The notes: generated by a model from the sequence alone, not told the origin. A DNA stretch of 64,000 nt from Methanomicrobiales archaeon HGW-Methanomicrobiales-1 (GCA_002839675.1 PGYM01000001.1:736-64735), one strand, 5' to 3'; counted from the stretch's first letter, positions 54,564 to 63,341 are shown. Translations and numbers: made by a program.

Positions 54564-55529
54564 TCAGGCTGACCGGAACCCGTAGTCCTTCAGGATCTGC
54601 TGGCCTGCGCCTGAGAGCATGAAGTTCTCGAAATCCGCTGCTGCTCCTTTACTGGTTGACTCCTTGAGAACCGCGATCGAATAGACCTGGAGGTAGTTGT
54701 CATTTTTCGGGATGGTGACGGATACGTAGGTACCGGGCTTTGCAGCGGTTGCAGTTGACTCATACACGAACCCTGCATCGACCTCGCCGAGCGCTACCTT
54801 GGTAGCAACAGCGGGTTCAGATGTCTCGTACGTAACCGTGTTTGTGTTCACGGAGTTGTTCCAGGCCTGGCCGTAGGTGGATTTGGCAAGGTTTGCCAGT
54901 GCCGCATCCGTTGCTATCCCGACCGGGACAGTCTTTGCTGCGCGGGCGATCTTTACACCCGGCTTTGCCAGATCGGCAAGTGTTCGGATATTTGCCGGGT
55001 TGTCGGCCGGCAGGATGACGATAACATAGTTGGTTGTGAGAGTACTGACCGTGCCAGCCTGAAAATAGCCTCCTTTGGTCAGTTCGGTGGTGTACTTGGG
55101 ACTTGCCGAGATGAAGACATCTGCATACGCGCCGTTCTCGATCTGGGTTGTCAGCGCCTGCGTCCCGTCAAGGTTGAAGGTGATCTTGTGGCCGGGATAC
55201 ATCTTTGAAAAGCCCTCCGCCAGTTTCGAAGATACGCCTTTTAAGGATGCTGCGGTGTAGGCAATGACATTGCCTTCAGAGTACGTGTACACCGGCTCAG
55301 GTGTGCTGGTTGTTGCAAGGACCCCCGGTGCCGCAGTCGTGCTGATGGCCTGCGGGGTCGATTGGAGACCCGGTACGGTTGTTGCAGGTACCGCTGTTGT
55401 TGATTCTGCGTGGGTTACCGGCTGCGCAGGTGCAGATGAAGTGCACCCGGCAAAGAGTGTCGCGAGCAACAGCAGTCCGCATACGATACCTATTGTGATA
55501 ATCTGGCTTGTTTTAAATGATTTTTTCAT
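54564..55529 (-). CDS. modA: Molybdate/tungstate-binding lipoprotein
   Basis: 321 residues from the ATG at 55529. A signal peptide ends in the lipobox LFAGC (Cys near residue 28), so it is lipid-anchored outside the cell. A Thr/Pro-rich linker (about 30-75) precedes a two-lobed ModA domain (YTAASLKGVSSKLAEGF, ADVFISASPKYTTEL, GEVDAGFVYEST). It delivers oxyanion to ModB. The promoter has two AATAACG boxes around its TATA box. Confidence 0.93.
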   Translation of the reverse strand: MKKSFKTSQIITIGIVCGLLLLATLFAGCTSSAPAQPVTHAESTTAVPATTVPGLQSTPQAISTTAAPGVLATTSTPEPVYTYSEGNVIAYTAASLKGVSSKLAEGFSKMYPGHKITFNLDGTQALTTQIENGAYADVFISASPKYTTELTKGGYFQAGTVSTLTTNYVIVILPADNPANIRTLADLAKPGVKIARAAKTVPVGIATDAALANLAKSTYGQAWNNSVNTNTVTYETSEPAVATKVALGEVDAGFVYESTATAAKPGTYVSVTIPKNDNYLQVYSIAVLKESTSKGAAADFENFMLSGAGQQILKDYGFRSA

Positions 55530-55553
55530 GGTGGATCGTTCCATTGCATACAA

Positions 55554-55588
55554 CGTTATTGGAAATATATAAAATATCTTTCGTTATT
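55554..55588 (-). promoter_or_regulatory. modA promoter with paired AATAACG boxes
   Basis: On the minus strand AATAACG (55588-55582), a TATA box TTTTATATAT (55574-55565) and AATAACG again (55560-55554) stand 28 bases apart, about 25 bases before the modA ATG. Two identical boxes flanking the TATA box suggest a metal-responsive repressor. They resemble bacterial ModE half-sites only loosely. Confidence 0.45.
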
Positions 55589-56044
55589 TTATCTAAAAAT
55601 TAACCATTTTTAATTTACATCGCCACAAGTTCCCTTTTTTCAGGATAATTCCCTTTCCTGCAGGTATGTTATTCGTCCCAAACAGAGAAGTGACGCTCTG
55701 AAAACCGGCATGAACCCGGTGCAATAAAAAAGGCTTTTTGTGTGTGACAAAGAACGCAATTTCCCTAGTCTTTTCCGGTAAGCGTTTCCTGTACCTCATT
55801 TCTGTCACACCGCTGTTTTCGGATGGTAAAATCCCGGGGTCCAATATCCGGGGCTGGCGTGTACATTAATTTATGTTAACAACTTCATTAAGTTAAAAGC
55901 AAAGCATTATAATAACCTGCACCAAACCTGTTCATTGTCCACACAGAACTGCACATACCGTGGACACATGCACACAAAACACACGCTATGAACGAGCGGG
56001 GATCTTAACCACATCCCCGGAAAAATTTACCGGAGAATACCTTC
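55589..56044. other. Gene-free region upstream of modA and the hydrolase gene
   Basis: About 450 bases without a credible gene. 55589-55620 is AT-rich, with AATTAACC at 55598-55605. Around 55865-55900 is another AT-rich block (ATTAATTTATGTT then AACAACTTCATTAAGTT), probably the promoter of the gene at 56045. The 13-bp ATTAATTTATGTT also occurs at 63336-63348. GGGGATCTTAACCACATCCCC (56000-56020) could form a small hairpin in the leader. Confidence 0.45.
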
Positions 56045-56866
56045 ATGATCACCCGGCACCATGTCGCACTGGTTATCTTTTGCACATTGATACTCTGCGG
56101 TGCGCTGGTGCCTTCTGCTCCTTTTCTCATCCTGGTCATCTGCCTTGGTGCCTGCACAGGTGCCATACTGCCGGATATCCAGATGAAAAAACCGCATGGC
56201 GTCCAGATCATGACGGTTGGATGGATGGTTACCCGGTTCAGCAGTATCCTCTGCACACCGGTGATCTGCTGGCTGTACCATGCCTTATCCGGACGCTCAT
56301 TTCATGACGGGGACAAGCGGCTGACTCACTCTGTCCCCGGCATCCTGCTTCTCTGGCTGGTCCTGGCTGTTGTCCTGCTCGTTCCCGTATTCACCCTTAT
56401 GGGCAGCGCCACCCGGTATCTTGCCGCTGCATTTCTCTGCGGTGTGATGTTTGGCCTGATCCTCCATCTTCTTGAAGACATGTGTACGCGGAAGGGGATC
56501 ACACCCCTCTTCCCGTTCAGCACAACAAAAGTTTCCGGTTCGATCCGGCCCTGCGATACTTCGGATCGAAGGATCGCACAGTTCCATTTCTATCATTGCT
56601 CGGTTGCAGGTATTATCGTAGGATTCCAGTTCCTTGGCAACTGGCAGGGTATCACTTCAATACCAGTCTGCATCTTTGCGCTGGGCTCGTGCCTGGGAAT
56701 GATGGTCTGGTCTTCGGATATCAACATCACTGGTGAACCGGCAGAATACGGTGCAACAGGAATACGTATTCCGGTACTTTCGGATTCATTCACGGTCCTG
56801 GGAAATCCCGACCATGCGTCTTCGGGACTCCTGATGGGTGTGTACTATTTTACCAAAAACGAATGA
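56045..56866 (+). CDS. YdjM-like membrane-bound metal-dependent hydrolase
   Basis: 273 residues. Four or five hydrophobic segments hold conserved polar residues: ILPDIQ, DKRLTHS and HLLEDMCTRKGITPLFPFS. These Asp, His and Glu form the presumed metal site of the YdjM/DUF457 family of membrane-bound hydrolases. Substrate unknown. The C-terminal part has another three or so helices. It is followed by a trmO-like gene 72 bases on. Confidence 0.82.
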   Translation: MITRHHVALVIFCTLILCGALVPSAPFLILVICLGACTGAILPDIQMKKPHGVQIMTVGWMVTRFSSILCTPVICWLYHALSGRSFHDGDKRLTHSVPGILLLWLVLAVVLLVPVFTLMGSATRYLAAAFLCGVMFGLILHLLEDMCTRKGITPLFPFSTTKVSGSIRPCDTSDRRIAQFHFYHCSVAGIIVGFQFLGNWQGITSIPVCIFALGSCLGMMVWSSDINITGEPAEYGATGIRIPVLSDSFTVLGNPDHASSGLLMGVYYFTKNE

Positions 56867-56938
56867 TGACATTTGATACTACTCTGGAGTTATCCGATTA
56901 TCGTACTCTTCCGGATACCCGGTGAAAGGTGACCTGTA

Positions 56939-57448
56939 ATGAATCCATGCGCCGAACCTGTTGTTTCTTTTACTCCCATCGGGACCATCCACTCCCCGTT
57001 TGCTGAACCTGCCGGTATGCCGATCCAGCCCGCGGGTGCGGCCGGGGTGCGGGGCACAGTCCGGATCCATGAACAATTCCGTGAAGGCCTGCGCGACCTT
57101 GACGGTTTTTCCCGGATCATCCTGATCTACCACCTCCACCGTTCGCAGGGCTACTCGCTCGATGTCATCCCGTTCCTGGATACGGTCCCGCACGGCGTTT
57201 TTGCTACCCGGGCCCCCCGGCGCCCGAATGCGATCGGCCTCTCGATCGTACGGCTCATTGCGGTGAACGGCTGCGAGCTGGTCATCGAGGGTGTCGATGT
57301 GGTTGACGGCACTCCGCTCCTTGACATCAAACCTTATGTGCCGGAGTTCGATTGCTTTCCTGATGAGAGATCCGGGTGGTTTACCGGTTGCCGGGATGCT
57401 GTTGCCGGCATGAAAGCGGACGAGCGGTTCTGTGGGAAGGGTGAGTGA
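56939..57448 (+). CDS. TrmO-like (TsaA/UPF0066) protein
   Basis: 169 residues from the ATG at 56939, preceded by GGTGA. FTPIGTIHSPF, LDGFSRIILIYHLHR, HGVFATRAPRRPNAIGLS and VDGTPLLDIKPYVP are the family signature. Characterised TrmO proteins use SAM to methylate N6-threonylcarbamoyl-adenosine in tRNA. A second, diverged member lies inside the nearby Mo/W operon at 59721-60224, so one or both may act on something linked to pterin or oxyanion use; that is speculative. Confidence 0.88.
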   Translation: MNPCAEPVVSFTPIGTIHSPFAEPAGMPIQPAGAAGVRGTVRIHEQFREGLRDLDGFSRIILIYHLHRSQGYSLDVIPFLDTVPHGVFATRAPRRPNAIGLSIVRLIAVNGCELVIEGVDVVDGTPLLDIKPYVPEFDCFPDERSGWFTGCRDAVAGMKADERFCGKGE

Positions 57449-57519
57449 AGGCCGGGAATCATTCCCTTTCCCGGTTTCCATTTTTTTAATTATCGTCGTT
57501 AAAAAAAATATCCATCCTA

Positions 57520-57745
57520 TGCCTGTTCCGGGGGCATCCAAGAGGCCCGGATTAGGTAACATAGATTGCCGCTTTTGCCTCAATTTCCGGGCCCTTGGCA
57601 GCCATCCAGTGAGGGCGTTTCCGCTCGTATTTTGGTTATCGGGGCGACATTCGGGCTTATTTTTTGAATGGGTTAAAAAGGAGCGTTTTACGGGCTTTTC
57701 CGGAACCGGTTTTGGGAAAACGGGGCCCGCAAATGGCTTATTTTT
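57520..57745 (+). repeat. Dispersed intergenic element, copy 2
   Basis: The 57449-57853 gap (about 400 bases) has no gene I can support; most of it is this element. Its core 57609-57706 matches 38629-38532 (minus strand), 85 of 98 by hand. Two blocks are strongest: 57609-57645 (35/37) and 57678-57706 (28/29). A small hairpin GGGCG..CGCTC in the first block keeps pairing in copy 1 (CGCCC). An open frame of about 108 codons crosses it, but copy 1 has stops in that frame. Confidence 0.75.
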
Positions 57746-57853
57746 CCCTATGTCCTGACCCACTGTTTTCCGCTGTTGTATAAGGAGGAAGAAAATCTAA
57801 AAAATGAATATCCGGTAAGGAAATACGGGCTCCAGAATTTCCCGCAGGTAAAA

Positions 57854-58915
57854 TCAGCGGGGAGTAACCGGGATCACATGCACGGCCGATGCCTTGAACG
57901 TTGCATAAACCCTGCTTCCGGATTCAAGATGCAATTCGCGGCAGCTCTCCCGGGTGAGAAGTGCCGTGAGCGGGAACCCGGCATCAAGGATAACCCGGAC
58001 CGTACTCCCAAAGGGGATAATCTCTGAAACAATTCCCTGGAGGCAGTTGCGGGCACTGGAATCAAATGGTTCCTGCGAGAGGATCACATCCTCCGCATGC
58101 AGGGTGGCAACCACATCTCCAGAAATGCCGGAGGCTGCATAGAATACGGGGCCATTGCCGGAAGTGATCCGGACAATATTCCCGTATTGGGACGAATTCC
58201 CCCGAATAATGTTGCCGATACCCAGGAACTCTGCAACAAAGGCATCGGCAGGATGTAAGAAGATCTCCGAAGTCTCTCCTGCCTGGACGATCCGCCCCTC
58301 CCGCATAATCGCGATCCGGTCGGCAAGCGCAAAGACATCATCGAAATGATGGGTGATCTGGATGATAGTAGTCCCGGTTAGCTTCCGAAGCCGGGAAAGT
58401 TCCCTGCGCATCCTCTCCCTTGTTTGCCCATCGAGTGCGCTCATCGGTTCATCGAGCAGCAGGATCTCGGGCTTCAGAACAAGTGCCCGGGCAAGAGCAA
58501 CCCGCTGCTGCTCACCCCCGCTGAGTGTTCCCGGGTACCTTACGGTCAGGTGCCCGATCTCTAACAGGGTGCACATATCTTTTACGATAGCATGCTGCTC
58601 GTCCAGGGGAATTTTTTTCTGGCGCAATCCAAACGCGATATTGTCCTCGACCGTGAGATGGGGAAAGAGCATGTAGTCCTGGTACACCATCCCGATATTC
58701 CGCGAGCGCGGTTCTGTTAAGGTGATCTCCCGGTCGCCAAGAAATATCCTGCCGGAATCCGGCGTATGGATGCCGGCAATAGTCTCCAGAAGAACTGTTT
58801 TTCCCGCACCGGTCGGACCGAGAATGATGAAATATTCCCCGTGCTGTATCTCAAGCGACACGTCCCGTACCGAGAATTCACCCAGGCTGGTGGAAAGGGA
58901 TTCAATGCGCAGCAC
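57854..58915 (-). CDS. wtpC: Molybdate/tungstate ABC transporter ATPase with TOBE
   Basis: 353 residues from a GTG at 58915. Walker A is GPTGAGKT, signature LSGGEQQRVALARA, Walker B LLLDEPMSALD, His in ITHH. The C-terminal 120 residues are TOBE-like (NCLQGIVSEIIPFGSTVRVILD), the oxyanion-sensing part. It is the last gene of the modA2-trmO-like-permease-ATPase operon. Mod and Wtp types cannot be told apart safely from the ATPase alone. Confidence 0.9.
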   Translation of the reverse strand: MLRIESLSTSLGEFSVRDVSLEIQHGEYFIILGPTGAGKTVLLETIAGIHTPDSGRIFLGDREITLTEPRSRNIGMVYQDYMLFPHLTVEDNIAFGLRQKKIPLDEQHAIVKDMCTLLEIGHLTVRYPGTLSGGEQQRVALARALVLKPEILLLDEPMSALDGQTRERMRRELSRLRKLTGTTIIQITHHFDDVFALADRIAIMREGRIVQAGETSEIFLHPADAFVAEFLGIGNIIRGNSSQYGNIVRITSGNGPVFYAASGISGDVVATLHAEDVILSQEPFDSSARNCLQGIVSEIIPFGSTVRVILDAGFPLTALLTRESCRELHLESGSRVYATFKASAVHVIPVTPR

Positions 58916-58929
58916 GGGTTGTCACTTCC

Positions 58930-59703
58930 TTAAAAAACATGTACATCCCGGTCAAAGTATTCCACCGCACACAGGGTAATGAGCGAGATCAGGATCAGGA
59001 TGGTTGCGGCTGCAACCGCGAGGTCCAGGTCGCCTGTCGAGATATTGAGATAGAGTGCAATTGGCAGTGTCTCGGTCCTCATGGTCGTTGCTCCGGCAAG
59101 CATCAGCACTGCCCCGAACTCCCCCATGGCCTTTGACCAGGTAATGACCGCACCGGCAAGGAGGCCGTGACGCGCCATCGGCAGGGTAACCTGCCAAAAT
59201 GCGCCGGTGTCCGTGCACCCGAGCGTCTTTGCCACATATTCATAACGGGGATTAATCGTGGAGAAGGCAGATCGCAAAATCCGGATCATGTAGGGAATAT
59301 TCACAAAAACCTCGGCAACGATAATCCCCAGCGGGGTAAAAATTATCGCAAAGCCGGCCTGGTCCAGCGCCTTGCCCCACGGGGTTGTGCCAAAGATGAG
59401 GAGGAGTGCAATGCCCGCAACCAGTGGCGGGAGCGCGAGGGGAATAGTCAGGATAAGGGTAGCAATCCGTTTTCCGAAAAACTGGTACCGGGCAAGGGCA
59501 TAGGCAACCGGGATTGCGATTGCTATGCAGATGATGGTTGATATCACGCTTGTTACGAGACTGAGCAGGATCGCAAACTGGATCTCCGGACTTGCCAGAT
59601 TTGCAGCAAGAGCCGGTAAAGGGGAATACAAAATCAGGCCGAGAAGAACTGAGCCGATGCCCAGAAAAACCAGGTAGGTGAGGGAGAGGAAGATTCTTTT
59701 CAT
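58930..59703 (-). CDS. wtpB: Molybdate/tungstate ABC transporter permease
   Basis: 257 residues with six membrane helices. The EAA loop is YVAKTLGCTDTGAFWQVTLPM, and AVITWSKAMGEFGAVLMLAGATTMRTETLPIALYLN is the molybdate/tungstate permease signature. It starts 17 bases after the trmO-like gene and ends 14 bases before the ATPase, in a tight operon. Confidence 0.92.
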   Translation of the reverse strand: MKRIFLSLTYLVFLGIGSVLLGLILYSPLPALAANLASPEIQFAILLSLVTSVISTIICIAIAIPVAYALARYQFFGKRIATLILTIPLALPPLVAGIALLLIFGTTPWGKALDQAGFAIIFTPLGIIVAEVFVNIPYMIRILRSAFSTINPRYEYVAKTLGCTDTGAFWQVTLPMARHGLLAGAVITWSKAMGEFGAVLMLAGATTMRTETLPIALYLNISTGDLDLAVAAATILILISLITLCAVEYFDRDVHVF

Positions 59704-59720
59704 CAGTCATCTTCCTGCAA

Positions 59721-60224
59721 TTACCGGTGCTGCTGGTTTTTTACGAGCTCCTGCTGGGCGCGAACACTCGTCTCGCGTATCCGTTCGATATGCTGGTCAG
59801 ATACCCAGCCGGTAACCGCATGGGGGATACTGTCAAAGGCCGGCACATAGGGTTTGATATCCAGAATGGGCGTTCCATTCAGAAGATCCAGGCCGGTTAC
59901 ATGGAGTATCCCACCCTCGACCCTGGTGAGGGCGACATAGGAGATTCCGATCGGGTTGGGGCGGTTAAAGTGGCGGGTGGAAAAAATCCCGTGGTGCATC
60001 TCCCCATCAGATAATGGCTGCTCGGTCAATGCACGCCGCTCTGCCCGGTCAAAATGGGAGAGAAGGATGAGATGGGAGAATCCCTCGATACTCCCGAGCC
60101 CTTCTTGGTATTCCGGGAAGACCTCGATCTTTCCTTCTGCCTGTGAGAAGGTACTCTGGAACGGGGGTGCCCCCGGGGTACTGAACGGGGAATGAGCAAT
60201 GCCGATTGGTTTGAAATCCATCAT
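59721..60224 (-). CDS. TrmO-like (TsaA/UPF0066) protein inside a Mo/W transporter operon
   Basis: 167 residues from the ATG at 60224 (a second at 60221). FKPIGIAHSPF, IEGFSHLILLSHFDR, HGIFSTRHFNRPNPIGIS and LNGTPILDIKPYVP match the family of the gene at 56939. It sits between the substrate-binding protein and the permease, with gaps of only 25 and 17 bases, and so must be co-transcribed with them. The placement suggests a link to oxyanion or pterin use rather than tRNA alone. Confidence 0.88.
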   Translation of the reverse strand: MMDFKPIGIAHSPFSTPGAPPFQSTFSQAEGKIEVFPEYQEGLGSIEGFSHLILLSHFDRAERRALTEQPLSDGEMHHGIFSTRHFNRPNPIGISYVALTRVEGGILHVTGLDLLNGTPILDIKPYVPAFDSIPHAVTGWVSDQHIERIRETSVRAQQELVKNQQHR

Positions 60225-60249
60225 GGAACCTCTGTATTGGAATTTTCCC

Positions 60250-61092
60250 TTACGGTTTGACACCGGCGTATGCCGGGTCCGGGTAGGCGGGGAACCCGTG
60301 CTTTACAAAGATTGCTTTTCCCTCATCGGATGCAACGAAACTGACGAATTGATTTGCTGCGTCCAAGTTTTTGGTAAATTTGGTCGCCCCGACGGGGGTG
60401 ATCAGGACCGTGTTGTCACTGAGCGGGATGGGAATGGCATCCACCTTCTCCGGATCGATCTGGTCCAGTGTCAGGATCGCTGCATCTGCCTGCCCCAGGT
60501 TCATGATCGTCGTGAGTTCATTGATGGTTGGTGTGCGGGTGACCACATTCTTCTCGACTGCGGCGGTGATGTTGAGCTTCTTGAACATTTTTGTTCCGGC
60601 TTTGCCAATGGCCGTAGCATTTGTATCCCCAAGAGCGACTTTCAGGCCGGGCTGGGTAAAGTCCCTGAGTGAAGCGATCTTTTTCGGGTTGCCCTTCTGG
60701 ACGGCAATTACCGGTACGTGGTAAGCAATGAGCTGATTTGTGGTTACCAGTCCCTGGTCTTTTGCAGTCTGGAACTCAACCGTTGAGCCCGGGATGAAGA
60801 CGTCCCCTTTTTTTGTTAAGTTCATCTGGGAGACGAGCGTTCCTGCACCGCCATAATTGTACTGTACGGTAATGCCGGATTTCTTGGTGAAGAGCGGTCC
60901 GATCTCCTCAAGGGGGGCTTTGAGCCCCGCACCGGCAAACACGAGGATACTTTCTGGTGAAGATCCGGGTGTACTGGTTATCGCAACGGTACCGGCAGGC
61001 ATGCTGCCCGTCTGGGTGGACGTGCAGCCTGCGAAAAGGAGCGCTCCTGCAACGAGCAGCATAACCACGAATCCAATAAGTTTACCTTTCAT
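60250..61092 (-). CDS. wtpA: Molybdate/tungstate-binding protein, second copy
   Basis: 280 residues from the ATG at 61092; a TTG lies three codons up. The signal peptide ends in lipobox LLFAGC (Cys near residue 23). The two-lobed domain shows FAGAGLKAPLEEIGPLF, GDVFIPGSTVEF and GDTNATAIGKAG. It delivers oxyanion to the permease at 58930. It shares the family but not close identity with modA at 54564, so the two uptake systems may differ in affinity or metal. Confidence 0.9.
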   Translation of the reverse strand: MKGKLIGFVVMLLVAGALLFAGCTSTQTGSMPAGTVAITSTPGSSPESILVFAGAGLKAPLEEIGPLFTKKSGITVQYNYGGAGTLVSQMNLTKKGDVFIPGSTVEFQTAKDQGLVTTNQLIAYHVPVIAVQKGNPKKIASLRDFTQPGLKVALGDTNATAIGKAGTKMFKKLNITAAVEKNVVTRTPTINELTTIMNLGQADAAILTLDQIDPEKVDAIPIPLSDNTVLITPVGATKFTKNLDAANQFVSFVASDEGKAIFVKHGFPAYPDPAYAGVKP

Positions 61093-61267
61093 ATTTAACA
61101 ATTAGCAAAAGTAAAATAAAAGTGTTGTGAAATTAACCGGGTTGCAGGGTCTGCTATCCACGGGACAGATACCGGGTGATTCTGCTGCCCGAAAAAAATT
61201 TGATGAATGTTTTCATTTTTATCCTCTGATGAAATCTTAAAATACAACCAACCCCAATTTAGGCGTA

Positions 61268-61486
61268 GTGAAAACCAAGAAAATCAGCGCACGAAACCAG
61301 ATACCCGGCACCGTGAAGTCGATCAGGAAAGGACCGGTAAGCACAGAAGTCGTGATCACTATTGCCGGCGGCAGCGAGATGGTCTCATCCATCACCACCC
61401 AGTCTGCAGAATCCTTAAAACTGCACGAGGGATCGAAGGTCTATGCGATCGTCAAGGCCACCGAAGTGATAGTTGGGATCGATTAA
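61268..61486 (+). CDS. Mop/TOBE-type molybdate- or tungstate-binding protein
   Basis: 72 residues from a GTG at 61268. SARNQIPGTVKSIRKGPVSTEVVI and HEGSKVYAIVKATEVIVGI form one molybdopterin-binding (Mop) fold; such proteins assemble in hexamers that store molybdate or tungstate. TTAAAATAC near 61238-61246 is 22-30 bases upstream, so the mRNA is probably leaderless. It is divergent from the second transporter operon. A T8 run follows the stop (61496-61503). Confidence 0.88.
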   Translation: MKTKKISARNQIPGTVKSIRKGPVSTEVVITIAGGSEMVSSITTQSAESLKLHEGSKVYAIVKATEVIVGID

Positions 61487-61520
61487 TCTTTTTCGTTTTT
61501 TTTAAGACACCCGTTCCGGG

Positions 61521-61811
61521 TTAAAACCGGGTCGCAAGCAGGGCATCGAGATATTCCGAGGGATAGGCTCCGTTCTCCGGATCGAACCAGATCTCTATCT
61601 TCGGTTCTCCAAGGATGCAGTGAAGTTCGAGAAGCCCGTATTTGTGAATGATATTCACCGGGCCTTCAGGTGTCTCTCTTATATAAAGTTCCTCGTTTCC
61701 CAAAAACGCGGCAACATCATCTTTTGTTACCGGGCGGGATACGCGGTACTCGTGTCGCACCCATCCGGGAAAGGGAGGGACGGGATTTTGGAATCCGGAT
61801 ACCATGGTCAT
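61521..61811 (-). CDS. Small hypothetical protein downstream of fmdE
   Basis: About 96 residues from the ATG at 61811 (another at 61805). The frame continues upstream but overlaps fmdE and is not needed. It holds YRVSRPVTKDDVAAFLGNEELYIRETPEGPVNIIHKYG, with no motif I know. It starts eight bases after the fmdE stop, so it probably belongs to the same operon. Confidence 0.65.
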   Translation of the reverse strand: MTMVSGFQNPVPPFPGWVRHEYRVSRPVTKDDVAAFLGNEELYIRETPEGPVNIIHKYGLLELHCILGEPKIEIWFDPENGAYPSEYLDALLATRF

Positions 61812-61818
61812 AGAGTTT

Positions 61819-62379
61819 TTACGGAGCAATCTGATAATACGATCCCTCTGCACAGCTCCGGCACACTTCTTTCCCGTCAACCACCACTTCCCGGTGATCC
61901 ATGATCTGCTCCCCGCACCGCGTGCAGGTTGTTTTGTAGCTCGGGATTCCCGGGACATCTTCTTTCCTGAGCTGCACGATGACCGGCCTGATGGTGAGGA
62001 TCTCCTCTTCCGGAATTTCTGCAAGAACCCGGAGGACTTCACTGCGCTCCAGCTGGTCGTGCTTTGAGCGGTTCTTTTCGTTCACTGCCACCCGCACGGC
62101 ATTTCCTGTCCCGATGTCCACAAACGTTGCCGCGAATTTCCCGTAATCCCGGAACTTAAGGCTGCGATGACCCAGCGAGCAGCCGGTAATTGCCTGGACC
62201 GCATCGGTGCCACACCGGTCGATCTCCATGAAAACGATAAGGTCCTTGTTCGGTTCATGAGGATTCATGCCCAGTTCCCGGAGCCCGGCAATGGTCAGCC
62301 GCGTCCCGAGAACAATTCCCGGACAGACGTGCCCGTGGAATTCCCGTGCCTTTTTGAATAATATGTCGTAGTCGCTCAT
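61819..62379 (-). CDS. fmdE: FmdE-family formylmethanofuran dehydrogenase-associated protein
   Basis: 186 residues from the ATG at 62379. The N-terminal FmdE domain starts FKKAREFHGHVCPGIVLGTRL and has the later DRCGTDAVQAITGCSLG and KFAATF. The C-terminal zinc ribbon is CTRCGEQ then CRSC. FmdE co-purifies with formylmethanofuran dehydrogenase in some methanogens, but its reaction is unsettled. It lies 14 kb from fwd but next to the Mo/W genes. A methyltransferase gene ends 11 bases upstream. Confidence 0.9.
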   Translation of the reverse strand: MSDYDILFKKAREFHGHVCPGIVLGTRLTIAGLRELGMNPHEPNKDLIVFMEIDRCGTDAVQAITGCSLGHRSLKFRDYGKFAATFVDIGTGNAVRVAVNEKNRSKHDQLERSEVLRVLAEIPEEEILTIRPVIVQLRKEDVPGIPSYKTTCTRCGEQIMDHREVVVDGKEVCRSCAEGSYYQIAP

Positions 62380-62390
62380 TTTCTCACCCG

Positions 62391-63278
62391 TTATTGTTCC
62401 CTTGTTTTTCTTTCGTACATGGTACCAGCCCCGGTCCCGGGGGTCACCTTCCACCAGATATGAGCCCCAAGGGTCTCATCGCCGAGCACATATTCCGTTC
62501 CATTGTGCCGGAGCACGGCATGAAAATAATTCTTCACAATCTCTTCCTGTGCAGGAGTCGTGCAGTTCAGCCGGCCGAGAAAATCCCGGGTGGCATCCTC
62601 CACGTTCGCGAATGTGGACGGCGGGAATTTAGACTCCACGGCAAGGTTTGCGTAAATTCCCATCTCGATGAGCACCTGCCAGAGCCAGTCGGCCATGGGT
62701 TCTCCGGGAAATTCTCCCCCATGAAGGAGGGGCCAGAGGTCCCGGTTCACCTTCACCCACGGGGGCGGGGTCAGGAACCAGAAGAGGTGAACCGTTCCCC
62801 GGCAACAGTCCCGCATCTTTGCCACGGCATCGGCGATATCCATCATCGTGAGGGAGTATGAAGCGAGGACGACATCATATGGCTCCCCGAGATCGTCCGG
62901 CATAACATCCTCCCACCGCTGGGGAACGATGGTGATACCGGAAATATTTTCTTCCCGTATCCGGTCCTCCAGCACTTCCCGCATGACCGGTGACGGCTCC
63001 ACAACGGTAACGTGGCATCCCTTCACTGCCAGCGGTACTGCATATGTTCCGGGCCCTGCACCGATGTCCAGTACCCGGGATCCTGCCGGAACCGCCATGG
63101 CCGCCAGCCGGGCGTCCGTCTGGTGCTGGTGTTTCTCTTTTCCTTTCATATACACGGTCTGGACATTTTTTTTACTGCTCCAGAACTCTTTTGAAGTGCC
63201 ATAGTTCGGGATAGCACAATGCGCCAGCTTGAGCTGTCTCCATTGTTCCCGCCATGATACGGGGATTGCTGTAGTCAT
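62391..63278 (-). CDS. Class I SAM-dependent methyltransferase
   Basis: 295 residues from the ATG at 63278. Motif I is VLDIGAGPGTYAVPLA (about 69-84), with VVEPSP and YDVVLASYSLTMM after it. A long N-terminal segment rich in Trp and Lys precedes it. The substrate is unknown. It is 11 bases upstream of fmdE, so the two probably work in one process. Its promoter carries a large palindrome at 63342-63380. Confidence 0.85.
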   Translation of the reverse strand: MTTAIPVSWREQWRQLKLAHCAIPNYGTSKEFWSSKKNVQTVYMKGKEKHQHQTDARLAAMAVPAGSRVLDIGAGPGTYAVPLAVKGCHVTVVEPSPVMREVLEDRIREENISGITIVPQRWEDVMPDDLGEPYDVVLASYSLTMMDIADAVAKMRDCCRGTVHLFWFLTPPPWVKVNRDLWPLLHGGEFPGEPMADWLWQVLIEMGIYANLAVESKFPPSTFANVEDATRDFLGRLNCTTPAQEEIVKNYFHAVLRHNGTEYVLGDETLGAHIWWKVTPGTGAGTMYERKTREQ

Positions 63279-63341
63279 TGATTTGATCACGATCCTTGTC
63301 TCTTCCGGGTAGTACCTCAATTGTTCCTTTTGTTAATTAAT

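Noticed and set aside
57432-57758. Open frame of 108 codons on the plus strand across the second dispersed element
   Set aside because: The homologous copy at 38.5 kb has stops in the same frame, the predicted product has no recognised domain, and its start overlaps the trmO-like gene end.
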